From positions 22,198,247-22,262,246 of the forward strand of contig NC_079488.1 of the NCBI RefSeq assembly GCF_020520425.1: a stretch of 64,000 nucleotides of DNA, written 5' to 3'. Within the stretch, counting starts at the first letter, position 1, and each line of letters begins with the position of its first letter. The DNA is from Spinacia oleracea (Eukaryota; Streptophyta; Magnoliopsida; Caryophyllales; Amaranthaceae). Below are positions 24,701-36,744 of the stretch, in pieces. The notes under the pieces are model-generated. The model had not been told where the DNA came from. It did not search any database and worked only from the letters and a program-made list of their open reading frames with translations. A program made the translations under genes and the position numbers.

Positions 24701-27700
24701 CCGGTTCATCTTTTGGATCCATATGACATTTTGGACTTGATGAAATATGATGAATTTAGTCAGTACTCCATTCTTAAAAATGTTTCCTATTTGGTGGAAA
24801 ACACGGGTATTAAGAAATTGCATGTGTGTGTAAGAAAAAACAATTGTTGTTGTGTACTCCCTCCATTCCTAAATGATGTTCCTATTTGGAGTTTGGGGTG
24901 GAAAATAAGAAAATGAAATCTTATAATGATTGGGTGTAAGAGTAATGATTGGGTGTAAGAAAAAGTAATAAATAAATGAAGGAAAGTAGTAAAGAAATGA
25001 AGGAGAGAGGAGATATTTTTATTAAAGTAATAAAAAATCATAAAAGTGGGGTTGGTGGGTGAATGGGGAAATGTGAATGAATTAAATAAGGGATGATGTG
25101 GAAATTTATGGTAAAAAGTCATGTCCAAAAATAGAAACAAGAACATCAAAAGGAACGACATTTATAGAAACAGGAAGATCATTTAGGAATGGAGGGAGTA
25201 CTTGTATTGGGAAGGTACAAAATTTAATGGTTGTTTGATGAAAAAGTACAACTAAAATTGGATGTGGGATTGTGGGGATGGTTGGGTGGGAAAAAGGAAG
25301 TGTGTAAGAAAAAACAATCATGTTTTATTTTTTAATTATTCTTTTGGCACAAATTTCTGGAAAAGTGGAAAGAATTATATGGGTTAAAATAAAAATAAAG
25401 TGAAACAGGAAACGTTTTTTGGGAACCCCGATTAGGAAAACAGGAAACGTTTTTAAGAATGGAGGAGTACTTTGTAATTACTTGATTATCCTGAATATGT
25501 TAGCCATTTCAAAAAACTATCTTGAAGAATTCCTGAAATAGTGAAATGAATATTCTTTTGTTCAGATCTTGATCTAAATGTCCATGTCCCCAAGAGTGTT
25601 GTTAGGCTTTGCAGTTTGCACCATTGCTGTTATATACTTGTTTGTTCAATTTTATTTTACCAATTGGATTTGCTTGCCTTATTTCAGATCTTGCTCAAAG
25701 GAGCTTCCGGAGATGAGTTGAAAAAAGTGAAACATGTTGTCCAGTATGGAATTTTTGCTGCATATCATTTGGCTTTAGAAACATCTTATCTTGCTGATGA
25801 AGGTGCTTCACTGCCGGAACTTCCTTTGAAGTCCCCAATAACTGTTGCATTACCTGACAAAACATTAGACATTAGTAGATCAATATCCACTATAGCTGAT
25901 CTTGTTACCCCAACAAGTGAAGACAGTCATCTGATTTCACATGTGCCGTCATTTATCACTGCAAATACCGTTTCTACATCAGAAAGGAATGCGTCAAGCT
26001 GTATGACCAAATTGGAATCTTCCTCAGATTCTGTGACATCAACTGTTGATGGCCCTTTGGGCTCATCATTATATGATGTCCCTAATTCTATTTGTAATGA
26101 TCAAGATGGAGTTTCAGAGCACGTCAGCAGAATAGGTGTGGAACAATTTCCAGAAAGCCATTCCATATCTGTAAAACCAGATGAATGCCTTCATGATGAC
26201 TATGCAATTGCTAGTTCGTTCAGATCGTCAGTACCATTTAGACAGAGTGTTCTCAAGAGGGATGATGATGGTAGTACATTATCTGAACCTGATCCCAAGA
26301 ATTCATCAAATCTGTTGGATTCAAACAATGGGGAACAAAATGAGAAAGTGCAACAGTTGAAGCAAGGATTTCAACTCCCACCTTCTGATGGTCAGAGCAT
26401 ATTGGTGTCTTTAACGACACGCTGTGTCTGGAAGGGAGTCGTGTGTGAGAGGGCACATCTTTTCCGTATCAAGTACTATCGGACCTTTGACAAGCCTTTA
26501 GGACGGTTTTTGCAGGATGATTTGTTTGATCAGGTATAGCTCTTCAAATTGTTAAATAATATCTGCTTTCGCTAGTCTGGAAATACAAACCCCTGCCTAA
26601 TTCTTTGACTAAAAGTGCTTATTTGTATTTGTATAATTGAAGAGCTACCTTTGCCGTGTTTGTGAGATGCCGTCAGAAGCACATATTCATTGTTACACCC
26701 ACCAACAAGGGAGCCTTACTATTTCTGTGAGAAAGCTTACTGAGTTTCCATTACCTGGGGAAAGGGACGGAAAAATCTTTATGTGGCATAGGTGCCTTCG
26801 ATGTCCCCGAGTCAATGGATTTCCTCCTGCTACTAGAAGAGTTGTTATGTCAGATGCAGCGTGGGGACTGTCATTTGGAAAATTCTTAGAACTCAGCTTT
26901 TCAAATCATGCAGCTGCTAGCAGAGTTGCTAGTTGTGGCCATTCTCTTCACAAGGATTGTCTTAGATTCTACGGGTATGCATCTAATCACTGATCCTACA
27001 TAAGGCCTTTTTTTGTTTTTTCTTTAAAGTGATTATGCTAGAGAAGGTCATAGATGGCCTTGTGAGTTCTCCAGAATTCAATTCCATTTGTTTAAATTGT
27101 CTAGATCATGCTGCATTTTACCTTTCTTTGGTCAGGACAGTTGGAAAAAATTTGATCAACAAACAGAGAATCTTTAAGATAACACTGTAGTGTGGTTTAC
27201 GAAAAGGATGCTTGCTCTGATTTGAGGACATGAACTTGATGTTAGCTACTACAATTGTGATTACTACATACCTAAATAACTTAATGTATAAGTAGCAGAA
27301 ACAACAGCTACAAAAGATCAACAATAACAGTAATAACCATCAACCAAAATGGACTTTTCTGTTTGCAAGTACTTTGGAGGCCTAATTGTACTGCAGGCCC
27401 TATCTAGACTAAACTTACCATGTGGCTGATTTCAGAAGACCCATAGGCCGTGGAAAACAATCTTCATAAGTGCTTTTGTTCAAAGAAATGCTTGAGGAGG
27501 TACTAGATAACTAGTAAGTAGTAACTGTCTGTCTGTCTATCTGTCCGGACAATGACATTTTTTTGTGAAATAACGACATAAATAATAGCAAACTCATACA
27601 AATAAATAGGCATTATTAACACTCAATGGCAAGGATTGCCATGATGCGACATGTCACTATTAGTTGGGAAGTGACTTGTCGCCACACATAGATAGATAAT

Positions 27701-30700
27701 GTTTCTTTGCAAAAAATGGACAATTGTTAATGTCAGTACCTGAACTCATGACCTCATATTTTGTAAAGTAAAACTCTAACCATCACTCCAACGACACAAC
27801 TCGTGATAATAATGTCATTAAACAAATATACAAGTCATACTTCTTGTTTAAAGCTTTTATGCTCCACTTTTACAAATTAACAAATGAATACTATTTTTTT
27901 TCCATTTACAATTATCTACACCTAAAAGGGTTTAATGTTATGAAAAGTATTGCAACTTTTTTTTTTCCTTTTTCGGTTAAGCATAAAAAATTGTAGGCTA
28001 CAAAATACTTCGTGTATGATTTTCTAGCTTAATGTACCATTTGCAGTGTATGAATTTCTTATAATTGGAGAATTGAAAATTCATTCTTAGACCTTATCAA
28101 TTAAACCACTCTAATACATAATTTGCTAAGATGGTTACCCCTAAAATTTGTACTCCCTTCATAGTTTTTAGGAGTTACATGTTGACCAACACAAGTATTA
28201 AGAAAGGAGAGTTGAATGTAATATAATCCTAAAGAAAGTGGGGGATGAAGTAAGTAATAAACAAATAGAAAAAATATAGTGGGATAAGTATTTTAATCAA
28301 AGAAGAGGAGTTTATTATAGTAGTGGTCCCCATAGGAAAAGAAGATGTATTAAATAATGGGGGAGTGGGGTAGGAAACTTACCAAAATAGAAATATAACA
28401 CCTAAATAAATACGGCCGAAAGTGGTACATGTAACCCCTAAAAGAATACAGAGGGAGTATTCAAACACAATTACAAAAATACAAAATTATGTAAACTTCA
28501 AAGTAATCCGAATAAAATATTTGCTCAAACTATTATACTGCAATATTATAATCTCAAAATTTAGATATTTTTTTTGCGTAATTTTTCATAAATATTAATT
28601 TTCAAATCACCTACAACGACCCGAGGCATCGCCAGAGCCAATAACTAGTTGATATATAAAACCTAATCAGCTGTTAATTGATAAGGTAGTAAGCCTGAAA
28701 AGAACCTCAACTAAGGTAAGTGTAAGCTAGTTTCGTCGATTATTTGGTGTGTACTTGGAAGTTGTAAGGAGAATCCACAGATTTCTGAGGCGAAAGCCTT
28801 ACCATTTGAAGTGTTCGTATTATTTTTTGAGGATATTGTACAGTTGCAGTCAAGAGATTCGATATGAGAATGAATTTTCTTTCCTTGATTTCGACCACAA
28901 GACTATGCATGATTACATAGATTGAGGACCTGTGTATATTTGGCTAAAGAGATTTTTGGGATAGAAAACTTGTAACTTGTTGATTTGATATTTTTTTTTT
29001 TCTGTTTCTAACCCTCCTTTTCTATAGGGATTGGTAACTTGACATCCATTTGGTGCCTCTTTAATTCAATTCATTATCACCTATCCAAAACAAGAAAGAA
29101 AAGGGAATGCATATATATGAAGCGGCTATGAGTAGGAAATCAACAATCTTATTTTGCTAACTAATTTCACTCTTTTGCGTGTTAAAAACCTTGTTTTAAC
29201 ATCACTTGCTCTGATTACCTTAGGCCCTTTTAAAGACATTGATTTACTAGTTCTGAGAAATGTTAGATGCATTTTCTTATCCCACTTCTTCCGAGGAGCT
29301 TATTTTCTAAGTGTGCTAATTATATGTTGATTGCTTTTATTGCTGTGTTGTGTGAGGATGTCTATTGGGGTTTGTAATTCATTAAACATTATCATTTATG
29401 ATAGTTATTGTGTAGGTAATTCACTGTGAAGTAGTTTACCCCCTTCATCTCCTTCTCAATCCATCTCTCTTTTCCGTCTGTAGTGCGTGCTCTTTTCTTG
29501 ATATTGGAATTTTGAAAGTGCTTCTTTGATAGTCCTGGGGTATATAACTAGGGACACTCCTGAGTTTATTTAGAATTTGTAGGGTGTAAAAGAAGTTTTA
29601 AAGGTTTTTTTTAAACAGTATTATTAGCAGATTGGACAGCATTGATACTCAAGTTACATATTGCTGTGTTTTCTGATGCAGTTGTGGACGGATGGTTGCT
29701 TGCTTTCGCTATGCACCAATTGTTGTTCATTCTGTCTTCCTTCCACCATCAAACCTCGAGTTTACTTGTGCTAATCTGGAGTGGATCCAAAAAGAAGCAG
29801 TCGAGGTGGAAGATCCTTAGTAGTTTTACGGTCTTGTTGTATTTAAGTTACCTATCATTGTGTAATTGTTTTAAGTTGTTTTTGCAGGTAAGCGACCGGG
29901 CAGAGCTTCTATATACCGAAGTCTGCAATGCCGTTAATGAGATCTCGGATAAATTTTCGAGGTCGGGATTACTGGAAAGTAACACAAAAGCTTGTGGATT
30001 GAGAAAACACATCATGGAACTAGAAAGGATGCTGAGGAAGGAAAAAGAAGAATTTGAGGTTCTCCCTGCAACACATTATTCTACTATTTAAAAAAAAAAA
30101 ATTAAATTGTGTTTACCACTCCATTTCCTTCAAGTGTAATTCAACAAAAGTGAAGAAGAGAGTAACCAATAGGTAATAGGGAAATAAGAAGCCATAAAAC
30201 ATAAAAAAAAAATAAAAAAAATTAAATAGTATTTGGATGCACGTATAGGACTATAGGTATGTTAAAGGAGTATCTATTATGTAGGAAGACTCAACTGATC
30301 AGGATTGAACATCAAAATTACTCATTCTGCTGTTCTATTTCTAGACTTTCTGGTTGTAAAACAGAATACTTGAAATTCAACTGAACCCGTGTTTTCTTCT
30401 TTTCTTTCGTGCGAATTTATGGATATGAATGAATGAATTGCATAAATTTTGAACTTCCCTTACTTTCTTTAACTAAATATAAAATTTTACCGATCAGTAA
30501 TAATAATGCCATCTGTTTTAATCTGGTATACATATGTTATCAGTTTGTCTCTATGTGTCACTGTTTATGTATATCATTACCTGACTTTGTGATCAACTTG
30601 TTTGGGGGGAATCATTTAGTCATTCATTGCCAATGTGGAATTTCACAGGAGTCCCTGCAAAAGACATTGCAAGCGGAAAGCCAAGCCGGGATCGACATTC

Positions 30701-33700
30701 TAGAAATTAATAGATTGAGGCGGCGTTTATTAATCCAATCTTATGTCTGGGATCAGCGGTTGATTCATACATCCAGTTTAGATGCAAAGATAACCCAGGG
30801 TGGGTCTAATAGTCTCTTCCTGAAATCAATGGAGGAAACCTCGAATGATGTTGAAAAGACTAATATAAATGCTGGGGGTGACGCAGAGAGAGAAGTGGGC
30901 AGCTACGGTTCTGTAATTGCAGATGGAAAGATTGGGACAGATCTTAGCCAAGGCCTCAACATCAAAGAATTTAATGAAAAGATGTGCAAGGAAGATCTCC
31001 ATGGGATCAATACGGGTGATGCAGATCCGACTAATTCTGTAAATGCATTTCGGAGAGTTATTTCAGCTGGGCAATTCCCTATTGTGGTGAATTTATCTGA
31101 TACTCTTGATGCAGCATGGATCGGTGAGAGTCATTTAGGTAGTATCAAGCCTACAGAGAATGATGCAGTAGATCCACCGAGTTTAGTCAGGTCAGTTGCA
31201 GCAAGTCCCAGGTCAGAGAAGCCCGCTGATGAGCCGGAGATTCATCGTTCTACTAGCTGTGCTTTGCCGGCCAAGAGTTTTGACTTTTCGGACAGTTCTA
31301 CAAATTGGTTAAAGATGCCCTTTACGAACATCTATCAATCAAGTGGGAAAAATACTGCATGGAGTGCTCAAAAGCTTGATGCAGTAGGGGACTATAATCC
31401 AGTTTTTGTTTCTTCATTTCGTGAATTGGAACGCCAAAGTGGTGCCAGATTGCTGCTTCCTGTGGGTGTTGATGATACTGTAATACCTGTTTATGATGAT
31501 GAGCCAACTAGTATCATAGCATATGCACTTGTATCACAAGATTATCGAACTCAGACTTCTGATGATCCCGAGATGAAAAAGGATTGGAATGACTCAACAG
31601 CTTCTTTGCCCCTCGTCAGTCTAGCAAGTTCCCTCTCCCTTCATTCACCAGCTGAATCATTTACTGGGTCAATGAAAAGCTTCGGGGCTTCTGAAGAAAG
31701 CTTTTTGTCAATGTCTGGGTCCAGAAACTCTCTCACATTGGATCCACTGTCCTACACCAAAGCTTTGCATGCTAGAGTTTCTTTTCAAGATAATGGTCCT
31801 CTTGGAAAAGTTAGATATACTGTCACTTGTTATTATGCGAAACGATTTGAGGCATTGAGAAAAATTTCCTGCCCTTCTGAGATGGATTTCATCAGATCTC
31901 TTAGCCGTTGTAAGAAATGGGGTGCACAAGGTGGAAAGAGCAATGTTTTTTTTGCCAAGTCTTTAGATGATAGATTTATAATCAAACAAGTTACTAAGAC
32001 AGAGCTGGAGTCATTTATCAAGTTTGCACCTGCTTATTTTAAATATCTCTCCGAGTCTATCAACAGTTCCAGCCCCACCTGTCTGGCAAAGATTCTGGGC
32101 ATTTATCAGGTATTATATACACACATCCTTTCAAACTCTGTGAGTCATTTAGTTATAGAATACTTCTGATCTTCTCATGCGAGTTGGATTTTGGGTTAAT
32201 TCTACTACATTCGCCAAGTTCAATGTCCAAATAATAAATCATTTGTCTTAATTGCATGCTCCCTTTAAACGACAAACCATTGATTTTATGTCAAAAGAGG
32301 CTAGATCAAAGAGTTTAATTTTCCTTCTTTCTGTTTCATATGCTTCCTTTCTTCATCTTCTTTAGGTACCCCCCCTCCCCCCCTTCCACCATACATAAAA
32401 CCCCCCATGACTAGATGCGAAATACCATGGTTTTCAATGTTTTCTTGTGGAATATTTGTATTCTAAACTCATTTTTTCTCCGTTCCTTTTGTTTCTTGAA
32501 AGGTTACATCCAAGCATATTAAAGGAGGGAGGGAGTCCAAGATGGATGTTTTGGTAATGGAGAATCTTTTGTTCCGGCGTAATGTTGTACGGCTTTATGA
32601 TTTAAAAGGTTCTTGTAGATCACGGTACAATCCAGATTCCACTGGTGGAAACAAAGTTTTACTGGACCAGAACTTGATCGAGACAATGCCTACTTCTCCA
32701 ATTTTTGTAGGGAACAAGGCAAAACGGCTGCTCGAACGAGCTGTTTGGAACGACACATCATTTCTAGCTGTAAGTTTGCATCTTTAAGCACATCTTGTTT
32801 CCTGAGATTGTTTGTTGTTAATATAATAAATTGTCTCTTTCTTGCTTAGGACCAGGAATATATATTACTTTGTATTTGGGAATCTTGAGCAGCATATTTG
32901 TTGTTTGAAGTTGCAACCTGAATGCATTTTAGGGAGATGATTTTGTTTTATATTCTCATGATTGAATTTATTCCTTGAATTTTTGGAACTTTATCCATGC
33001 TGGTGGGGGCCAGAAATCGCATGATTGCCCCGTCCTAAGCTTATGGTAGCGTGGCTTTGTTTTGCTTATTGGCAGTGGTTATTGGGTGGGTCGGGTCAGG
33101 TACGGTGCAGGCTGAAAGCAGGCCGGGAAATGAAAGGGTCAATTTAGCGGGTCACTAATGGGTGGGTCAAAGCGGGTTGTGGGTCAATAGCGGGTCAATA
33201 GTGCGCGGTTCAATAAACGAACAAGGAAAAAAGAAAAAAGGAGTCGTATGCCAATACAAGTGAATACAAAGCTATCCATATAACTATTTTAGTTTTCAAA
33301 ATTATTGTGTTGACCCTGTCCAATAAAGGCCCTATCCAGTAAGAGCCCTACTGATAAGAACTCTATTAACATGACCCAAACCCTATATACCCATTTGGCT
33401 ACCCTGTCCAGTAACCAGGTGTAGTAGTGGCTAGTTTGAATCTTTTGCCTCTTTCTAATTTAAGATCACGAATTGCTGTTCTTGTTCTTTTATTTAACTT
33501 TTTCGAAGCTTAATTGCCGTTGTTGATTGATGTCTCGTGACTATTTCTGCAGTCGGTTGATGTGATGGATTATTCTTTATTGGTTGGTATTGATGAAGAA
33601 AAACGCGAACTAGTTGTTGGTATAATTGATTTCATGAGGCAATATACATGGGACAAACACCTTGAGACTTGGGTGAAGACTTCTGGGATTCTTGGTGGAC

Positions 33701-33870
33701 CGAAGAATGCACAACCAACAGTTATATCTCCAGATCAGTATAAGAAGCGATTTAGGAAAGCGATGACAACTTACTTTCTTATGGTACCTGATCAATGGTC
33801 TCCTCCAATGATCATCCCTAGTGAACCCTTGTTTGATCTTAATGAGGAGAAACAAGAAAATATATTGTAG
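18792..33870 (+). CDS. FAB1: 1-phosphatidylinositol-3-phosphate 5-kinase FAB1 (PIKfyve type), 11 coding exons
   Basis: Makes PI(3,5)P2 from PI3P on endosome/vacuole membranes. Exons: 18792-19408, 22499-23185, 23585-23738, 23912-24256, 25688-26533, 26643-26974, 29682-29805, 29888-30058, 30649-32109, 32503-32769, 33553-33870. They sum to 5322 nt, 1773 residues, the usual size of plant FAB1A/B. Domains: FYVE zinc finger, residues about 30-98 ([30 protein letters not shown]); acidic linker; TCP1/chaperonin-like domain, about 435-650 ([23 protein letters not shown]); FAB1-specific Cys-rich region, about 865-930; C-terminal PIP kinase, about 1440-1770, with FIIKQV lysine, [15 protein letters not shown] and the IID metal motif, all intact. 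The ATG at 18792 gives MDSPDKK, matching family N-termini. Intron phases close everywhere. Introns 1, 4, 6 and 10 hold transposon fragments. The FAB1A versus FAB1B paralogue was not decided. Confidence 0.95.
19921..20575 (+). repeat. First copy of a 655-bp duplication in FAB1 intron 1
   Basis: It begins CCATTTCCTTGTTCTACAGT and ends AGCACCATATC. It is almost identical to 21291-21947; most differences are near the left edge and in the length of a poly-C run (16 C at 20412-20427 versus 18 C). It contains a GGGTGTTTGGTTGG motif near 20287. The open frame 20370-20630 is an artefact. Confidence 0.9.
20576..21290 (+). mobile_element. hAT-like fragment between the duplicated copies
   Basis: The left end TAGGGATGGCAGCGGGTCC is a typical plant hAT terminus. 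The body is rich in ACCCTACCC/AGGGTAGGG words in both orientations. The matching right end (TGCCATCCCTA) is missing: sequence stops at CCCAGAC, directly against the second copy of the duplication. There is no transposase. Confidence 0.55.
21291..21947 (+). repeat. Second copy of the 655-bp duplication in FAB1 intron 1
   Basis: Starts CCATTTCCTT and ends CACCATATC, then continues into unique intron sequence (CAAAAAGCTG). The junction with the hAT fragment shares CCAT with the upstream boundary of the first copy, suggesting microhomology-mediated joining. Confidence 0.9.
22109..22132 (+). repeat. Poly-G tract in FAB1 intron 1
   Basis: Thirteen G residues followed by TGGGTGGGGGG. The run is in the sense strand of the FAB1 pre-mRNA and has G-quadruplex potential. 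Confidence 0.8.
24766..25467. mobile_element. Stowaway MITE in FAB1 intron 4, interrupted by a second one
   Basis: TA-flanked ends: left CTCCATTCTTAAAAATGTTT; right, reverse-complemented, CTCCTCCATTCTTAAAAACG. The inner element 24857-25198 splits it. Matching words GTGTGTAAGAAAAAACAAT lie either side of the inner element. Confidence 0.65.
24857..25198. mobile_element. Stowaway MITE nested in another Stowaway
   Basis: TA target duplication, termini CTCCCTCCATTCCTAAATG, 342 bp. It is the same family as 6777-7120, in reverse orientation. The open frames on either strand here (24787-25161) are not genes. Confidence 0.85.
28153..28457. mobile_element. Stowaway-like MITE in FAB1 intron 6
   Basis: TA on both sides, with ends CTCCCTTCATAGTTTTTAGG and, reverse-complemented, CTCCCTCTGTATTCTTTTAG. 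Interior GGAGTTACATG pairs with CATGTAACCCC. 305 bp, non-coding. The rest of this 2.7-kb intron (26975-29681) shows nothing recognisable. Confidence 0.75.
33073..33421. mobile_element. hAT-like MITE in FAB1 intron 10
   Basis: Ends CAGTGGTTATTGGGTGGG and, reverse-complemented, CACCTGGTTACTGGACAGG are imperfect inverted repeats. The interior has GGGTCAATAGCGGGTCAAT words shared with 36945-37130. No clear 8-bp duplication was seen. Confidence 0.4.
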
Positions 33871-36744
33871 CTTTACCTTGATTTGTTGTAGAAGTGAAAT
33901 CCTTGAATTTGTCCAAATTATATAGTGTATAGTGTTCATTTCACAGCATTTTTGTTATGATTTCTGTTTATTTGTTTGATTCTTGTTATATTTGTTGATC
34001 CAAGTAGTTAATAAGAAAGGTTCTTTCATGCCATTTGACCTATTAAATATGTAATTCATAATTGTTTTCAGAAGATTGACGTCTTTATGGCTCGATGGAA
34101 AATGTTTTTCCATGGAAAACAATTTTCAAAGGAAAATATTTTGGTATGAATAGTAGATGGTTTAAGAATAGCTTTTGGGCCGGAAGTTTTTGGTTATTGG
34201 CCCTTTTTGTATCAAAACATTGCTCCGATCTTTCGGTATAGCTTAATATAAATCTCGGGTTTACGTTAAAAAATGGAACACAATTGTAAAATACTTTCTT
34301 TTGTTAGTTTCCAAGAATGTATTCTTGTGGGTTGGGAATGCGTTTGTTCCCAAGAATGTAGGGTTATGCATGGTTGGGATTTTCAAATTAGTTTGTCATG
34401 TCCCCTAAGATTTTTAACATGTACTTTCTACGGAGTAGCTAATTTGCGACCCACGGGGAAGTTAATTTACCAATTAGCTTGCTATTTAATGAGTTTTATT
34501 TTAACATTATTTATTTTAATTATAACTCAATTCCTAATTGGACAATTAATTTGCTTTAAGCCAAGTTAATTTATTAAAATCACTCACTGATTAAGCTAAG
34601 CTTGAGATTTTTGTAAATTGCAAGCAATTTTCTAGCTAAAACCATTGGGTAGCTCTTGACCATGTGTTTTGAGGGGTCTTCTACGCATATACTTCATATG
34701 TCCTTGACCTTTTCTTGGGTGATAAGCATCAAAATGTTTAAGAGGTCAGGCTTGCAATCTTCTATCTACATTGTTAATACAATCACAAATTTTCAAAATA
34801 AAACGACATTGTGATAGAAAGACATGGGATATGTAACGGGCCGCAGACGAACGAAGTCGAGCTGAGTGCATGTTTGGCATGAATCTAGAAATTGGAATGA
34901 ATCTCTCAAGCAAATTAAGCCAATGTCAAAAAAAAAAAAAATAAGAAATTGGTATGAATCTAGGAAATGGATTGGAAACATTTAAGAAGGAAATGGTAAT
35001 GTTAAGTGTTATAGTTATTGTTGTTTGGTATATATACCCAAGGAAAGCAATCCCTTGTATCAAATTAAAAATTGAGGAGGGTACCACTACCACAAGGTTA
35101 GGAGAGTAACAAATTGGTGGTAATAATTACCCTTTGGAAATGGAGTATATTACCCATCTTTCATACCAAACAATAGGTAATGGAATTAGTTAATTGAATC
35201 CATATCGAACACTTGAAAAGTTCTACCCAAATTTTTGGCTGCATAGGTATGCATGTAATTTTGCATGCACATGAGCTTCAAATGCTTCGTTTTAGTAGTT
35301 TCTGCCTTCCTTTTTAGTGCATTATTTTGTTTCCTCTTTTTTTTTATATAAAAAATTAATTTTTAGTTTTTAATTAATTTTTAATTTTTTTAAAATTTTA
35401 TCACCCTTGTTTTTCACACATAAGGAACAAACGTGTTATTATATGTAATATCATCTTTTATAAGTTGAGCATGATAAATTATAAACTGAACATAACAAAT
35501 TCAGAATTAATATTCAGCAATAACTACCACAACCACCAAGAACAACAATCCCAATCACAATACCAACAACAACAACAATATCAAGTTACTAAAAGTAGTT
35601 CATTCTACAATTCTGAACACTGAACTTTATAAGTTAAACATGCACAGTGATAGATCTAAAAATCGCAACATAAAATTGTTGTTCAAAAAAATGAACATCC
35701 ATATTAATTTGAACATCTCCAACCACGAAATCAATTAACGACAATATGTAAATTAAAAGCACAATCAAATTTGGTGATGAAACTAGCAAATTATTAAACA
35801 CGAAATCGCAGCAAATGTACATCGAATAACTGCAAATTAAAGATCGGTTTATAAAGAAAACTCACGAATTTCACAAAAAGAAACATTGATTGGCGTAAAT
35901 AAAGGAGAGAGATATTCGCCGGAATCGAACAAATATTTACAGATCCGATCAGAAATTTTACAGATCGGACTAGAAAATTGACAAACCTGATCAGACACTC
36001 GGCAGACACGACTAGAAATCCGACCAAAAATTCACAGGAATCGCATGAGTAACAGTCGCCGTGGAATTTATCGTAGTGAAATCTGAGGTTTTAAGAGAGA
36101 GAAACATGTAATTTGATGAGAGAGAATGCGGAGGTTTTGATGAGAGAGAAAATGGTGAGAGAAAATGGGGTTTGATGAGAGAGAAAATGGTGAGAGGTTA
36201 GAGGAGAGAGAAAAATGGGCATGTTATATATAATGTAGTGTGTTTTAGCTCCTATGCATCTAGAGATAGATGGATACCTACGCACCCATTAATTACTAAA
36301 AAGTTCTATACCATCGAAATCTGAATATTAGGGCCTGTATGGATGTAGAAAACGAATAGACAAGGCAATTCGAGAGTCGGTCATCATGTTTATACTTGTC
36401 AAAATAAGATTCGGAATTGACTCATAAAAAAACATTATTGAGATCAAATTCAGTTGATCGTTAGATTTGTCAAAATTGGTTATTCATGATTTAATTACAA
36501 TGAATACTCAGATCCAACAAAAAGAATTTGGTGCTTAGAAAAAATATTGCAAAAGATATAATACAAGTGAAACAAACATAGGTAAATCCATCTACGATAA
36601 TATAATAGAACTCAAAATATGTATTAACTCATATCTTGTGAACAATGAATCATCACTCCTGGAAATATAATCTCATCTGTAGATTTAATATGAACAATTC
36701 CTAATAGTTGAAGTATATGGCTTTGATTCACGCATAGACAATTC
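33871..36744. other. Convergent intergenic region between FAB1 and COG3
   Basis: It holds the 3' UTRs of both genes. An AATAAG polyadenylation-like word occurs at about 34010. A low-complexity GAGAGAGAAAATGG repeat lies at 36084-36215, and short imperfect repeats of GATCGGATCTGTAAAT type (minus strand) near 35930-36030. AT-rich elsewhere. No gene is supported; open frames here are short and of random composition. Confidence 0.5.

Noticed and set aside
34860..35215. Possible MITE with TGTTTGGCATGAATC and a mirrored GATTCAATT...AACACTTG end
   Set aside because: The proposed ends match too poorly and no target duplication was found.
35794..36285. Small open frames between FAB1 and COG3
   Set aside because: Short, repetitive (GATCGG and GAGAGA words) and without family resemblance. 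They overlap possible UTR sequence.
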